7,002 nucleotides of DNA from Angelakisella sp. (GTDB lineage Bacteria > Bacillota > Clostridia > Oscillospirales > Ruminococcaceae): the NCBI GenBank assembly GCA_022794295.1, contig JAAWEO010000108.1, positions 1 to 7,002 on the forward strand, given 5' to 3'. The notes below the pieces were generated by a model. The model ran no database searches. It was not told the DNA's origin and saw only the letters and a list, made by a program, of their open reading frames with translations. The position numbers and the translations under genes were made by a program. Position 1 is the first letter of the stretch. Every line of letters starts with the position of its first letter. Positions 1-5,526 of this stretch are shown here, in pieces.

Positions 1-39
1 CTGTCCGCCCTGGACCCGGACCGGACTGATGTCCGGTGA
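1..39 (+). CDS. possible 3' end of an upstream gene (weak)
   Basis: Frame 1 is open from the window edge and ends at a TGA at 37-39, reading LSALDPDRTDVR then stop. Its codons (CTG, TCC, GCC, GAC, CGG) match the G/C-ending usage of the genes downstream, which is the only reason to suggest a real carboxy terminus. Thirteen codons are too few to recognise a family. The same bases form a perfect 7-bp hairpin (ACCGGAC at 20-26 with GTCCGGT at 31-37, loop TGAT), so the stretch may instead be non-coding structure. No U-tract follows this hairpin, so it is not a standard terminator. Confidence 0.2.
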   Translation: MSALDPDRTDVR

Positions 40-191
40 CAGAAAGGCTACCCGGTACTGGGCGTTGGGCTTCGGGCATGGTGCTGCGCCGGCAGGTGCA
101 TTGGCTTCTCCGGTCCGTCAAAGGCAGGGGAATCGCCCCGCCCTGTACTCGTTCGGACTCCAGGCACCCACCAAGCCCCCGCACACCGTCA

Positions 192-205
192 AGCCGCGAA
201 GCGGC
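192..205. repeat. GCGAAGC mini-hairpin repeat, copy 1
   Basis: The sequence AGCCGCGAAGCGGC forms a 5-bp GCCGC/GCGGC stem closed by a GAA triloop. The identical 14 bases occur at 5512-5525 in the gap before pyk. The core GCGAAGC is known as an exceptionally stable DNA mini-hairpin. Both copies lie between genes and next to a second GGCC-type hairpin, which suggests a dispersed intergenic repeat rather than chance. Confidence 0.55.
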
Positions 206-220
206 GGGTAGGGTCTGTCA

Positions 221-236
221 GCGGCCATCAGGCCGC
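221..236. repeat. perfect 6-bp hairpin GCGGCC-ATCA-GGCCGC
   Basis: GCGGCC at 221-226 and GGCCGC at 231-236 are perfect inverted repeats around the loop ATCA. The hairpin lies 15 bases after the GCGAAGC hairpin. A related GGCC-CGCA-GGCC hairpin (5497-5508) accompanies the second GCGAAGC copy, there on the upstream side. No T-run follows, so a terminator is unlikely in the plus direction. Confidence 0.45.
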
Positions 237-255
237 CCCGCATTATGAAGGCGGT

Positions 256-284
256 TTGATAGGAGTTTTACGATTTTGTAAATT
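256..284 (+). promoter_or_regulatory. second candidate sigma-A promoter for the efflux operon
   Basis: A -35-like TTGATA at 256-261 is followed after 17 bases by a -10-like TAAATT at 279-284. The spacing is ideal, but both boxes deviate from consensus. Its transcript would start near 291 and carry a leader of about 70 bases before the MarR start codon. It could be a weaker upstream promoter or a by-product of the AT-rich stretch. Confidence 0.3.
267..282. promoter_or_regulatory. candidate operator TTTAC-N6-GTAAA
   Basis: TTTAC (267-271) and GTAAA (278-282) are perfect inverted repeats separated by six bases, a 16-bp dyad of the size bound by MarR-family dimers. It covers the spacer and -10 of the upstream promoter candidate and ends 16 bases before the -35 of the stronger one. 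The half-site TTGTAAA (276-282) recurs at 327-333, immediately after the -10 of the downstream promoter. Assignment to the MarR protein encoded next door is inference from position. Confidence 0.35.
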
Positions 285-298
285 GTGCTTTGGAGTGG

Positions 299-327
299 TT
301 GACGATGAACATATAGCGTGCTATCCT
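299..327 (+). promoter_or_regulatory. main candidate sigma-A promoter of the marR-RND operon
   Basis: TTGACG at 299-304 (five of six match to TTGACA) is followed after 17 bases by TATCCT at 322-327 (four of six match to TATAAT). Transcription would begin near 333-335, about 26 bases before the MarR start codon, leaving room for its ribosome binding site AAGGAGG at 347-353. No other promoter or terminator is visible until 5405, so this promoter should drive all three efflux genes. Confidence 0.6.
313..324. promoter_or_regulatory. candidate operator ATAGC-GT-GCTAT overlapping the -10
   Basis: ATAGC (313-317) and GCTAT (320-324) form a perfect inverted repeat around GT. It occupies the end of the spacer and the first half of the -10 box of the main promoter, so a bound repressor would block RNA polymerase directly. 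At 12 bp it is shorter than most MarR operators, so it could be the centre of a degenerate longer site or chance. Confidence 0.35.
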
Positions 328-359
328 TGTAAACGCACCTGAATGAAAGGAGGGGTTCT

Positions 360-902
360 ATGTATGGGAACAGCACTTGGCTGTTCAGCGAAAAAACACA
401 AAGAGCTATGGAGTTCCTGCGCCTCTACCGCTTGCTCCATAATGCAATGCAACAGGAGGTGGACCGGGCCCTCCGGCAAATGGGAGCAGACCTTACCTCC
501 GCCCAGCTGGATACCCTGATCTGTGTGGCCCATGGCTGCGGCGGACCAGTGAACCAGCGGGATATCGAGGAGCAGCTGAAGCTCTCGAATCCTACCGTTA
601 CCGGTATCCTGAAGCGAATGGAGCGGAAAGGCCTTATCACCCGGGTGGTGGGCAGCCGGGACCGCCGGTGTAAGGAGGTCCGCCTTACCGAAAAGTGTGC
701 ACGCCTGGGAGAACGCCTCCATCCCAAGGCAGGGACTATGATAGACCAAATGTTCCAGGGCTTTACTCAGGAGGAATTCGATACCCTGAACTGCCTGCTC
801 CGGCGGCTTCTGGAAAACTGCGGACAGGTCCAGGAGGAGAAGCACCCTTGCAAGGCGCTTGCCGCCGTGTCTAAAATAATGTACAGTGGAGGAACTGTTT
901 GA
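360..902 (+). CDS. MarR-family winged-helix transcriptional regulator, cysteine-rich
   Basis: A 180-residue cytoplasmic DNA-binding protein of the MarR family, probably acting as a dimer to repress the efflux genes that follow. Residues 45-112 form the winged helix-turn-helix: the start LTSAQLDTL, a recognition helix around 75-91 (LSNPTVTGILKRMERKG) and a wing at 95-110 holding the family's SRDRR element. Flanking helices (about 14-40 and 118-155) would make the dimer interface. It is longer than the usual 140-150 residues, with extra sequence at both ends. It has seven cysteines (55, 60, 104, 113, 145, 154, 164), one of them in the wing, which is unusual and allows thiol-based sensing; that is inference. 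The ATG at 360 follows AAGGAGG (347-353) by six bases. Its TGA shares its final A with the adaptor ATG (TGATG), implying translational coupling. Autoregulation is inferred from the dyads in its promoter region. The ligand is unknown. Confidence 0.9.
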   Translation: MYGNSTWLFSEKTQRAMEFLRLYRLLHNAMQQEVDRALRQMGADLTSAQLDTLICVAHGCGGPVNQRDIEEQLKLSNPTVTGILKRMERKGLITRVVGSRDRRCKEVRLTEKCARLGERLHPKAGTMIDQMFQGFTQEEFDTLNCLLRRLLENCGQVQEEKHPCKALAAVSKIMYSGGTV

Positions 903-2281
903 TGAAAAAAAATTACCGCTTTGTGCAGTGCGCTGCCGCCTCTGCGGCCGCAGCTCTGCTGGTCCTTACCGCCTGCGGTGCTCCCGCTCTCCCTGCCCAG
1001 GGACAGGAGGGCAGTGTCCAGGCCATCGAGGTACATACAACCTCTGCCGCCCGCGGCACCATCGACCGCCAAACCGAGTTTGTGGGCCGGGTAGAGGCCT
1101 CCGAAAGCATCAAGGTCTATGCTACCTCCCAGGCCAAGGTGCTGGAAACCTACGCCACCCCCGGCCAGTATGTGGAAAAGGGCCAGCTCCTTTTTGAGCT
1201 GGATACCGAGAACCTGGAGACCATGGCGGAAACCGCCCGCCTCCAGTATGAGGCTGCTGTCTCCGGAAGCAATACCACCATCATCCAGACAAAAAGCGCC
1301 TGGGACAGCGCCGGGGATATGTATGCCACCCTGAAGGATAGCCGGGACGCCATCGAGGACGCCCGGGACTCCGCAAAGGCAGGCCTGGAAAAGGCCAAAA
1401 AGGCCCTGGAGGATGCAAAGGCGCTGCAGGATAGCCCCGACCTCCCCGAGGACCAGAAGCCCACAGCCGATGATATTGCCAACCTGGAAAAAGCGGTGGC
1501 AGGTGCAGAGGAGGGCTATAACCAGGCCCAGAACGCCTATATCCAGAACTATGACAAGCTGGATGAACAGGTCACCAGCGCCCGGAAAAACCTGGTCAAC
1601 GCCCGGGATACCTACAAGAATACCAAGGGCGACGAGGAGGAGGGCATCACCGGCACCATCCAGAGCCAGATCGACCTGGCTAAGATCAGCTATGATAACG
1701 CCCTGAAGGCCCTGAACGAGGCCAAGGTCTATGCGCCTGTCTCCGGTGTCGTCTCCGCCAAAAATGTGGCGGTCAGCGATATGGTCTCCCCCGGCGCCCC
1801 CGCCTATGTGATCGACCAGGAGGGCGCCACCCCCATGATCTCCTTCAACCTGTCGGAGGACGGGGCCAATGCCCTGACAGTGGGCTCCCCGGTGACGGTG
1901 GTCTATGGCGGTCAGGAGTTTTCCGCCCAGATTACCGAGCTTTCCAATGCCGCCAACCCCCAGACCGGCCTGTACGCCGCCAAGGCCCAGACCGATGAAC
2001 CCCTGGGCACCAGCCGCTCCGGCGGGGTGGTAAAGGTGAAGGCCAGCACCGCCAAGGCGGAGGACGCCATGCTCCTTTCCCTGGAGCTTTTGGAGTACGA
2101 CGGCAACCAGCCCTTTGTTTATGTGTTCCGGGAGGGCAAGGCGGTTCGGGTGGATGTTGTCACCGGAATCTCCTCTGCCGATGACGTTGTCATCCTCTCC
2201 GGCCTTGACGAAAACGACCAGATTATCACCACCTGGCACCCGGACCTGAAGGACGGGGCGGATGTGACTCTGGCCCAGTGA
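902..2281 (+). CDS. RND efflux periplasmic adaptor (membrane fusion protein, HlyD/AcrA type), lipoprotein
   Basis: A 459-residue adaptor that should sit outside the cell membrane and bind the RND permease encoded next. A basic start (MKKNYR), a hydrophobic stretch and the lipobox LTAC (Cys25) mark a lipoprotein. Two halves of a lipoyl-like domain (about 45-101, with GQYVEKGQLLFELD, and 275-303, with APVSGVVSAKNV) bracket a long coiled-coil hairpin (about 103-273) rich in Ala, Lys, Glu and Asp. A Pro/Asp-rich tip lies at 177-191 and a charged break at 243-251. A beta-barrel (about 311-388) and a membrane-proximal domain (about 390-459, with QPFVYVFREGKAVRV) complete the fold. The hairpin region, near 170 residues, is much longer than in AcrA. 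GGAGG (888-892) lies nine bases before the ATG at 902. A TTG at 899 would add one Met and cannot be excluded. The gene overlaps marR by one base. No TolC-like partner gene is present. Substrate unknown. Confidence 0.92.
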   Translation: MKKNYRFVQCAAASAAAALLVLTACGAPALPAQGQEGSVQAIEVHTTSAARGTIDRQTEFVGRVEASESIKVYATSQAKVLETYATPGQYVEKGQLLFELDTENLETMAETARLQYEAAVSGSNTTIIQTKSAWDSAGDMYATLKDSRDAIEDARDSAKAGLEKAKKALEDAKALQDSPDLPEDQKPTADDIANLEKAVAGAEEGYNQAQNAYIQNYDKLDEQVTSARKNLVNARDTYKNTKGDEEEGITGTIQSQIDLAKISYDNALKALNEAKVYAPVSGVVSAKNVAVSDMVSPGAPAYVIDQEGATPMISFNLSEDGANALTVGSPVTVVYGGQEFSAQITELSNAANPQTGLYAAKAQTDEPLGTSRSGGVVKVKASTAKAEDAMLLSLELLEYDGNQPFVYVFREGKAVRVDVVTGISSADDVVILSGLDENDQIITTWHPDLKDGADVTLAQ

Positions 2282-2297
2282 CAAAAGGGGGAATTTG

Positions 2298-5200
2298 ATG
2301 TTTTCCATCCCAAGATTTTCGATTAAAAGGCCGGTGTGCGTCTTTATCTGCGTGCTGAGCCTGATTGTCTTCGGCACCTCCTCGGTGTTTCAGATGCCCC
2401 TGGAATCCACCCCCGAGATAGAGATGCCCGTCCTGATGATTATGACCCCCTACTACGGGGCCTCCCCGGAGGAAATCGACAAGTCGGTCACCGACCGGAT
2501 AGAGGTGGCCCTGAGTACCATCTCGGAGGTGGATTCCACCACCTCCATGTCCAGCGAGAACATGGGCATTACCGTCCTGCAGTTTGACTACGGGGTGGAT
2601 ATTGACAAAAAATACCAGGATGTTACCTCCGCCCTGGCCATGCTCCAGCTTCCCGACGATGCCCAGGACCCCACCATTATCGAAATGAACATGAGCGCCA
2701 TGAACAGCAGCATCATGTCCCTTTCGGTGGAGGCCAACGCCGGGGACAACCTGAAGAACTACGTAGAGGACAATATTGTCCCGGAGCTGGAGCGCATTGA
2801 AGGGGTCTCCGATGTGTCGGTGTTCGGCGGCAGCCGCCAGTATATCCAGGTGCTGCTGGACGAGAACAAAATGACCCAGTATGGCCTTACCATGCAGGCG
2901 GTCTCCAGTGCCATCGCCTCCAGCGAGTTTGAGCTCACCATGGGCTCCCTGGACCGGGGAAACATTACCGTGGACCTTACCGGCAGCCAGAAGATCGAAA
3001 ACTACCGCACCCTGGATACCGTTCCCATCACCCTGTCCGGCGGGGACGTTATCCACCTTTCCGATGTGGCCCAGGTAATCATGGCGGACGAGGAGCAGAC
3101 CTCCTACAGCCGCCGCAACGGCCTGGATGCCATCAGCCTTTCGGTCACCAAGGAGCAGAGCGGCAACACAGTGGGCATCTGCCAGCAGATTGTCAAGGAG
3201 GTGGACCGCCTCAACAACAGCGGCCTGGGCATCACCCTGGAGGTCTCCTATAACAGCGGTGAGGAGATCATGGAGAACATCAAGCAGGTGGTCCTCAGCC
3301 TGGTGGAGGGCCTGGCCATCGCCGTGGTGGTGCTGTGGCTATTCCTGGGGGAGTGGAAGGCCTCCGCCATTGTGGCCATCTCCATGCCCCTGTCGGTGCT
3401 CACCGCCCTGATCCTCATGTCCTTCCTGGGTATGACCATTAACATGATGTCCCTGGGGGGACTGGTCATCGGCATTGGTATGCTGGTGGACAACTCCATT
3501 GTGGTCATCGACAGCTGCTTCAAATCTACCCGGGATATGGGGGGCACCTCCTTCCGGGAGAAGGTCATCAAGGGGGCGGAGCTGGTCACCAGCTCGGTCA
3601 TCGCCTCCACCCTGACCACAGTAGTGGTATTCCTGCCCATCGCCATGATCAAGGGCATCTCCGGGCAGATGTTCCACGACGTGGCCTATACCATCGTTTT
3701 CTCCCTAACGGCCTCCCTGATCAGCGCCGTTACCCTGGTGCCTCTTCTCTTTGTCCAGCTACAGCCCCGGGAAAAGACGGAATTTATCGCCTACCGGGTT
3801 ATGGGCCGGGTGGAGGAATGGTATGGCGCCATCATCACAAGGCTGCTGCACAAGCGCAAGCTGGTGGTCAGCTCCGCGGTGCTGCTGCTGGTGCTGGCGG
3901 TGGTGCTCTTTGCCATGGTGCCCCAGGAGCTGATGCCCAGCATGACCAGCGGCAACATCAACCTGGAGGTCACCACCAAAAGCGGGCTCAACCTGGAATC
4001 CACCAACGAGATCATGGCCCAGCTGGAGGATTTGGTGAAGGAACACCCCGATGTGGAAAACTACTCCATGAGCGTGGGCAGCGGCGGCGGAATGATGGGG
4101 GCCAGCGCCGCCTCCATCAGCGTGGAGCTGCGGGAGGACGCCTCCCTTTCCGACGACGAGTTTGTCCAGGAGATCCGCGGCAAGGCCAAATCCATTCCCA
4201 ACTGCAGCGTGGAGGTCTCCGCCAACGACATGATGTCCATGCTTTCCTCCCAGAACGTGGATATCACCCTTCAGGGACCGGACCTGACTGTTTTGGAAAA
4301 GACCGCCAACCAGCTGCGGGACCTGATGGCCGCCATGCCGGAGTTTGACAGCGCCACCACCAGCCTTGCCAACGGCGCGCCCCGGGCGGAGATTGTGGTG
4401 GACCCCATTCTGGCAGCCTCTGTCCGGATGACCCCCATAACGGTGCTCAGCTCGGTCCGCAGCCAGCTTACCGGCATTGAGGCCATGACCATCCAGGACG
4501 GGGAAACCGAGTACTCGGTAAAGGTAGAGCTTCCCAAGGACCGGTTTGTGGATATCAGTGACCTGTACGGCATGATGATCGACACCCCCACCGGGGGCCA
4601 GGCCGCCCTTACCGATATGGCGGAGATCGTCTATACCGAGGCCCCCACCTCCATCACCCGCCAGGACGGGGACTACCAGGTCACCGTCACCGGCACCCCC
4701 CTGATGGGCAGCAATGTCAGCCAGCTTACAGCCAAGGTGCTCCAGGCAGTGGGCTCCCAGGTGGAGCTCCCCTCCGGCGTGGAGGTGGCCCAGGGAAACA
4801 TGATGGATATGATGTACGAGGAGTTCGCCCTGATCTGGAACGCCCTTTTGGTGGCCCTCTACCTGGTGTTTGCCGTAATGGCTATCCAGTTTGAGTCCCT
4901 GCGCTTCCCCATTGTGGTGCTGATCTCCATCCCCTTCGCCATGGTAGGCTCCTTCCTGGGGCTGGCGGTCACCGGTTCCTCGGTGAACATGACCTCCCTG
5001 CTGGGCCTGGTAATGCTGGAGGGCATCGTGGTCAACAACGCCATCGTCCTGATCGACTATGTGAACATCCTGCGCCGGGAAAACGGCGTGGAGATCCACG
5101 AAGCCCTGATCCGGGCGGGCAAGATGCGCCTGCGGCCCATCCTTATGTCCTCCCTGACCACCATTGTGGGCCTGCTGCCCATGGCGATCGGCTCCGGGGT

Positions 5201-5387
5201 AGAGATGATGGAAAGCATGGCTATCGTGGTCATCGGCGGCCTGATCATGTCCACCCTGCTGACCCTGATCCTGATCCCCACCTTCTACCTGATCTTCGAC
5301 AAAGAAGACCGCCGCAGACGGAAAGAGGAACGGCGGGCAAGACGTCAAGCCAGAAAAGAAGCAAAAGCAGCAAAGCAGCCCCACTAA
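2298..5387 (+). CDS. RND-superfamily efflux permease (HAE-like, AcrB/SwrC type)
   Basis: A 1029-residue inner-membrane transporter, full length for the family (AcrB is about 1050), expected to work as a trimer driven by the proton gradient. It opens with the typical PRFSIKRPV motif. Twelve membrane helices fit near 11-30, 333-351, 355-378, 385-405, 431-455, 463-487, 522-542, 847-866, 868-892, 896-922, 946-966 and 972-1000. Large extracytoplasmic porter and docking loops lie at 31-332 and 543-846, giving the usual internal duplication. In helix 4 the AcrB Asp-Asp pair is Asp398-Asn399. In helix 10 the position of the essential AcrB Lys is Asn913 (VVNNAIVLID). The helix-11 arginine motif MRLRPILM (Arg946) is kept. 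The porter loops contain paired Met residues (599-600, 645-646, 835-839). The protein ends in a very basic Arg/Lys tail (1004-1026). A GGGGG run (2287-2291) six bases before the ATG supports this start. A TTG directly upstream is the only near alternative. Drug, bile-salt or peptide export is possible; substrate cannot be read from sequence. Confidence 0.95.
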   Translation: MFSIPRFSIKRPVCVFICVLSLIVFGTSSVFQMPLESTPEIEMPVLMIMTPYYGASPEEIDKSVTDRIEVALSTISEVDSTTSMSSENMGITVLQFDYGVDIDKKYQDVTSALAMLQLPDDAQDPTIIEMNMSAMNSSIMSLSVEANAGDNLKNYVEDNIVPELERIEGVSDVSVFGGSRQYIQVLLDENKMTQYGLTMQAVSSAIASSEFELTMGSLDRGNITVDLTGSQKIENYRTLDTVPITLSGGDVIHLSDVAQVIMADEEQTSYSRRNGLDAISLSVTKEQSGNTVGICQQIVKEVDRLNNSGLGITLEVSYNSGEEIMENIKQVVLSLVEGLAIAVVVLWLFLGEWKASAIVAISMPLSVLTALILMSFLGMTINMMSLGGLVIGIGMLVDNSIVVIDSCFKSTRDMGGTSFREKVIKGAELVTSSVIASTLTTVVVFLPIAMIKGISGQMFHDVAYTIVFSLTASLISAVTLVPLLFVQLQPREKTEFIAYRVMGRVEEWYGAIITRLLHKRKLVVSSAVLLLVLAVVLFAMVPQELMPSMTSGNINLEVTTKSGLNLESTNEIMAQLEDLVKEHPDVENYSMSVGSGGGMMGASAASISVELREDASLSDDEFVQEIRGKAKSIPNCSVEVSANDMMSMLSSQNVDITLQGPDLTVLEKTANQLRDLMAAMPEFDSATTSLANGAPRAEIVVDPILAASVRMTPITVLSSVRSQLTGIEAMTIQDGETEYSVKVELPKDRFVDISDLYGMMIDTPTGGQAALTDMAEIVYTEAPTSITRQDGDYQVTVTGTPLMGSNVSQLTAKVLQAVGSQVELPSGVEVAQGNMMDMMYEEFALIWNALLVALYLVFAVMAIQFESLRFPIVVLISIPFAMVGSFLGLAVTGSSVNMTSLLGLVMLEGIVVNNAIVLIDYVNILRRENGVEIHEALIRAGKMRLRPILMSSLTTIVGLLPMAIGSGVEMMESMAIVVIGGLIMSTLLTLILIPTFYLIFDKEDRRRRKEERRARRQARKEAKAAKQPH

Positions 5388-5404
5388 CCGACAAAATATC
5401 CCAT

Positions 5405-5441
5405 AATCTGCTCGGGCCCCCAAAGGCCCGAGCAGATTTTT
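5405..5441 (+). terminator. intrinsic terminator of the efflux operon
   Basis: AATCTGCTCGGGCC (5405-5418) pairs perfectly over 14 bp with 5425-5438 around the loop CCCAAA, and a run of five T ends at 5441. It begins 17 bases after the permease stop codon. The opposite strand would have only a short A/T-rich tail, so termination is mainly in the plus direction. It separates the efflux operon from pyk. Confidence 0.93.
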
Positions 5442-5459
5442 GCCCTGCCCGCGATCCAT

Positions 5460-5496
5460 CCCCCCACCGAAGCCACCAAACCCGTCCCCCACCCCC
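5460..5496 (-). other. possible G-quadruplex-forming run on the minus strand
   Basis: The plus strand carries C-runs of 6 (5460-5465), 3 (5481-5483), 5 (5486-5490) and 5 (5492-5496). The minus strand therefore has four G-runs of three or more, with loops of 1, 2 and 15 bases in that strand's direction. Two loops are very short, one is long, so folding is possible but not assured. It sits just past the efflux terminator. Confidence 0.35.
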
Positions 5497-5526
5497 GGCC
5501 CGCAGGCCATTAGCCGCGAAGCGGCT
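5497..5526. repeat. GCGAAGC mini-hairpin repeat, copy 2, with adjoining GGCC hairpin
   Basis: GGCC-CGCA-GGCC (5497-5508) is a 4-bp hairpin. Three bases later AGCCGCGAAGCGGCT (5512-5526) forms a 6-bp AGCCGC/GCGGCT stem with a GAA loop. Its first 14 bases are identical to 192-205. A further short inverted pair, CTCC and GGAG around GCC, follows at 5525-5535. The cluster resembles extragenic palindromic repeats. No transposase or target duplication is visible. Confidence 0.55.

Larger units (their letters stand above)
40..240. other. GC-rich segment with nested complementary stretches, no gene recognised
   Basis: No reading frame here has a ribosome binding site or a protein-like composition. 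Complementary stretches are frequent. GTCCG (113-117) can pair with CGGAC (154-158), enclosing an inner hairpin in which GGC (123-125) and GGGG (127-130) face CCCC (136-139) and GCC (140-142) with one bulged A. Outside these, GGTGC (95-99) can pair with GCACC (164-168). Two more hairpins follow at 192-205 and 221-236. This nesting would suit a structured RNA or a dispersed intergenic element, but GC-rich DNA gives some pairing by chance. I matched it to no tRNA, tmRNA, RNase P, SRP RNA or riboswitch known to me. Strand is unknown. Confidence 0.35.

Noticed and set aside
151..175. tRNA or tmRNA-like 3' end (GTTCGGACTCC followed by CACCCACCA-like bases)
   Set aside because: The T-loop lacks the expected 5-bp stem, no acceptor or anticodon arm could be assembled, and no tmRNA tag frame is seen.
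29..248. Two short overlapping plus-strand frames (29-211 and 36-248)
   Set aside because: No ribosome binding site, composition rich in Arg, Pro and Gly, and they run through the hairpin repeats. Best explained as non-coding GC-rich DNA lacking stops.
1..359. Riboswitch before the efflux operon (guanidine, cobalamin or similar)
   Set aside because: I looked for the conserved guanidine-I and cobalamin core boxes on both strands and did not find them. The stronger promoter lies at 299-327, so most of the segment would not be in the operon leader.
1319..1440. Possible DNA repeat in the adaptor coiled coil (recurring GCC, AAG and GAG codons)
   Set aside because: The similarity comes from heptad-type Ala/Lys/Glu/Asp composition; no exact tandem unit is repeated at the DNA level.
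767..2377. Open frame of 536 codons on the minus strand opposite the adaptor
   Set aside because: It mirrors the codon phase of the GC-rich adaptor gene, is full of Gly, His and Leu with no domain, lacks a ribosome binding site, and runs across gene boundaries. The plus-strand protein has clear domains.
2226..3056. Open frame of 276 codons on the minus strand spanning the adaptor-permease junction
   Set aside because: Same antisense artefact, with His/Gly-rich low-information sequence, no ribosome binding site and no recognisable domain.
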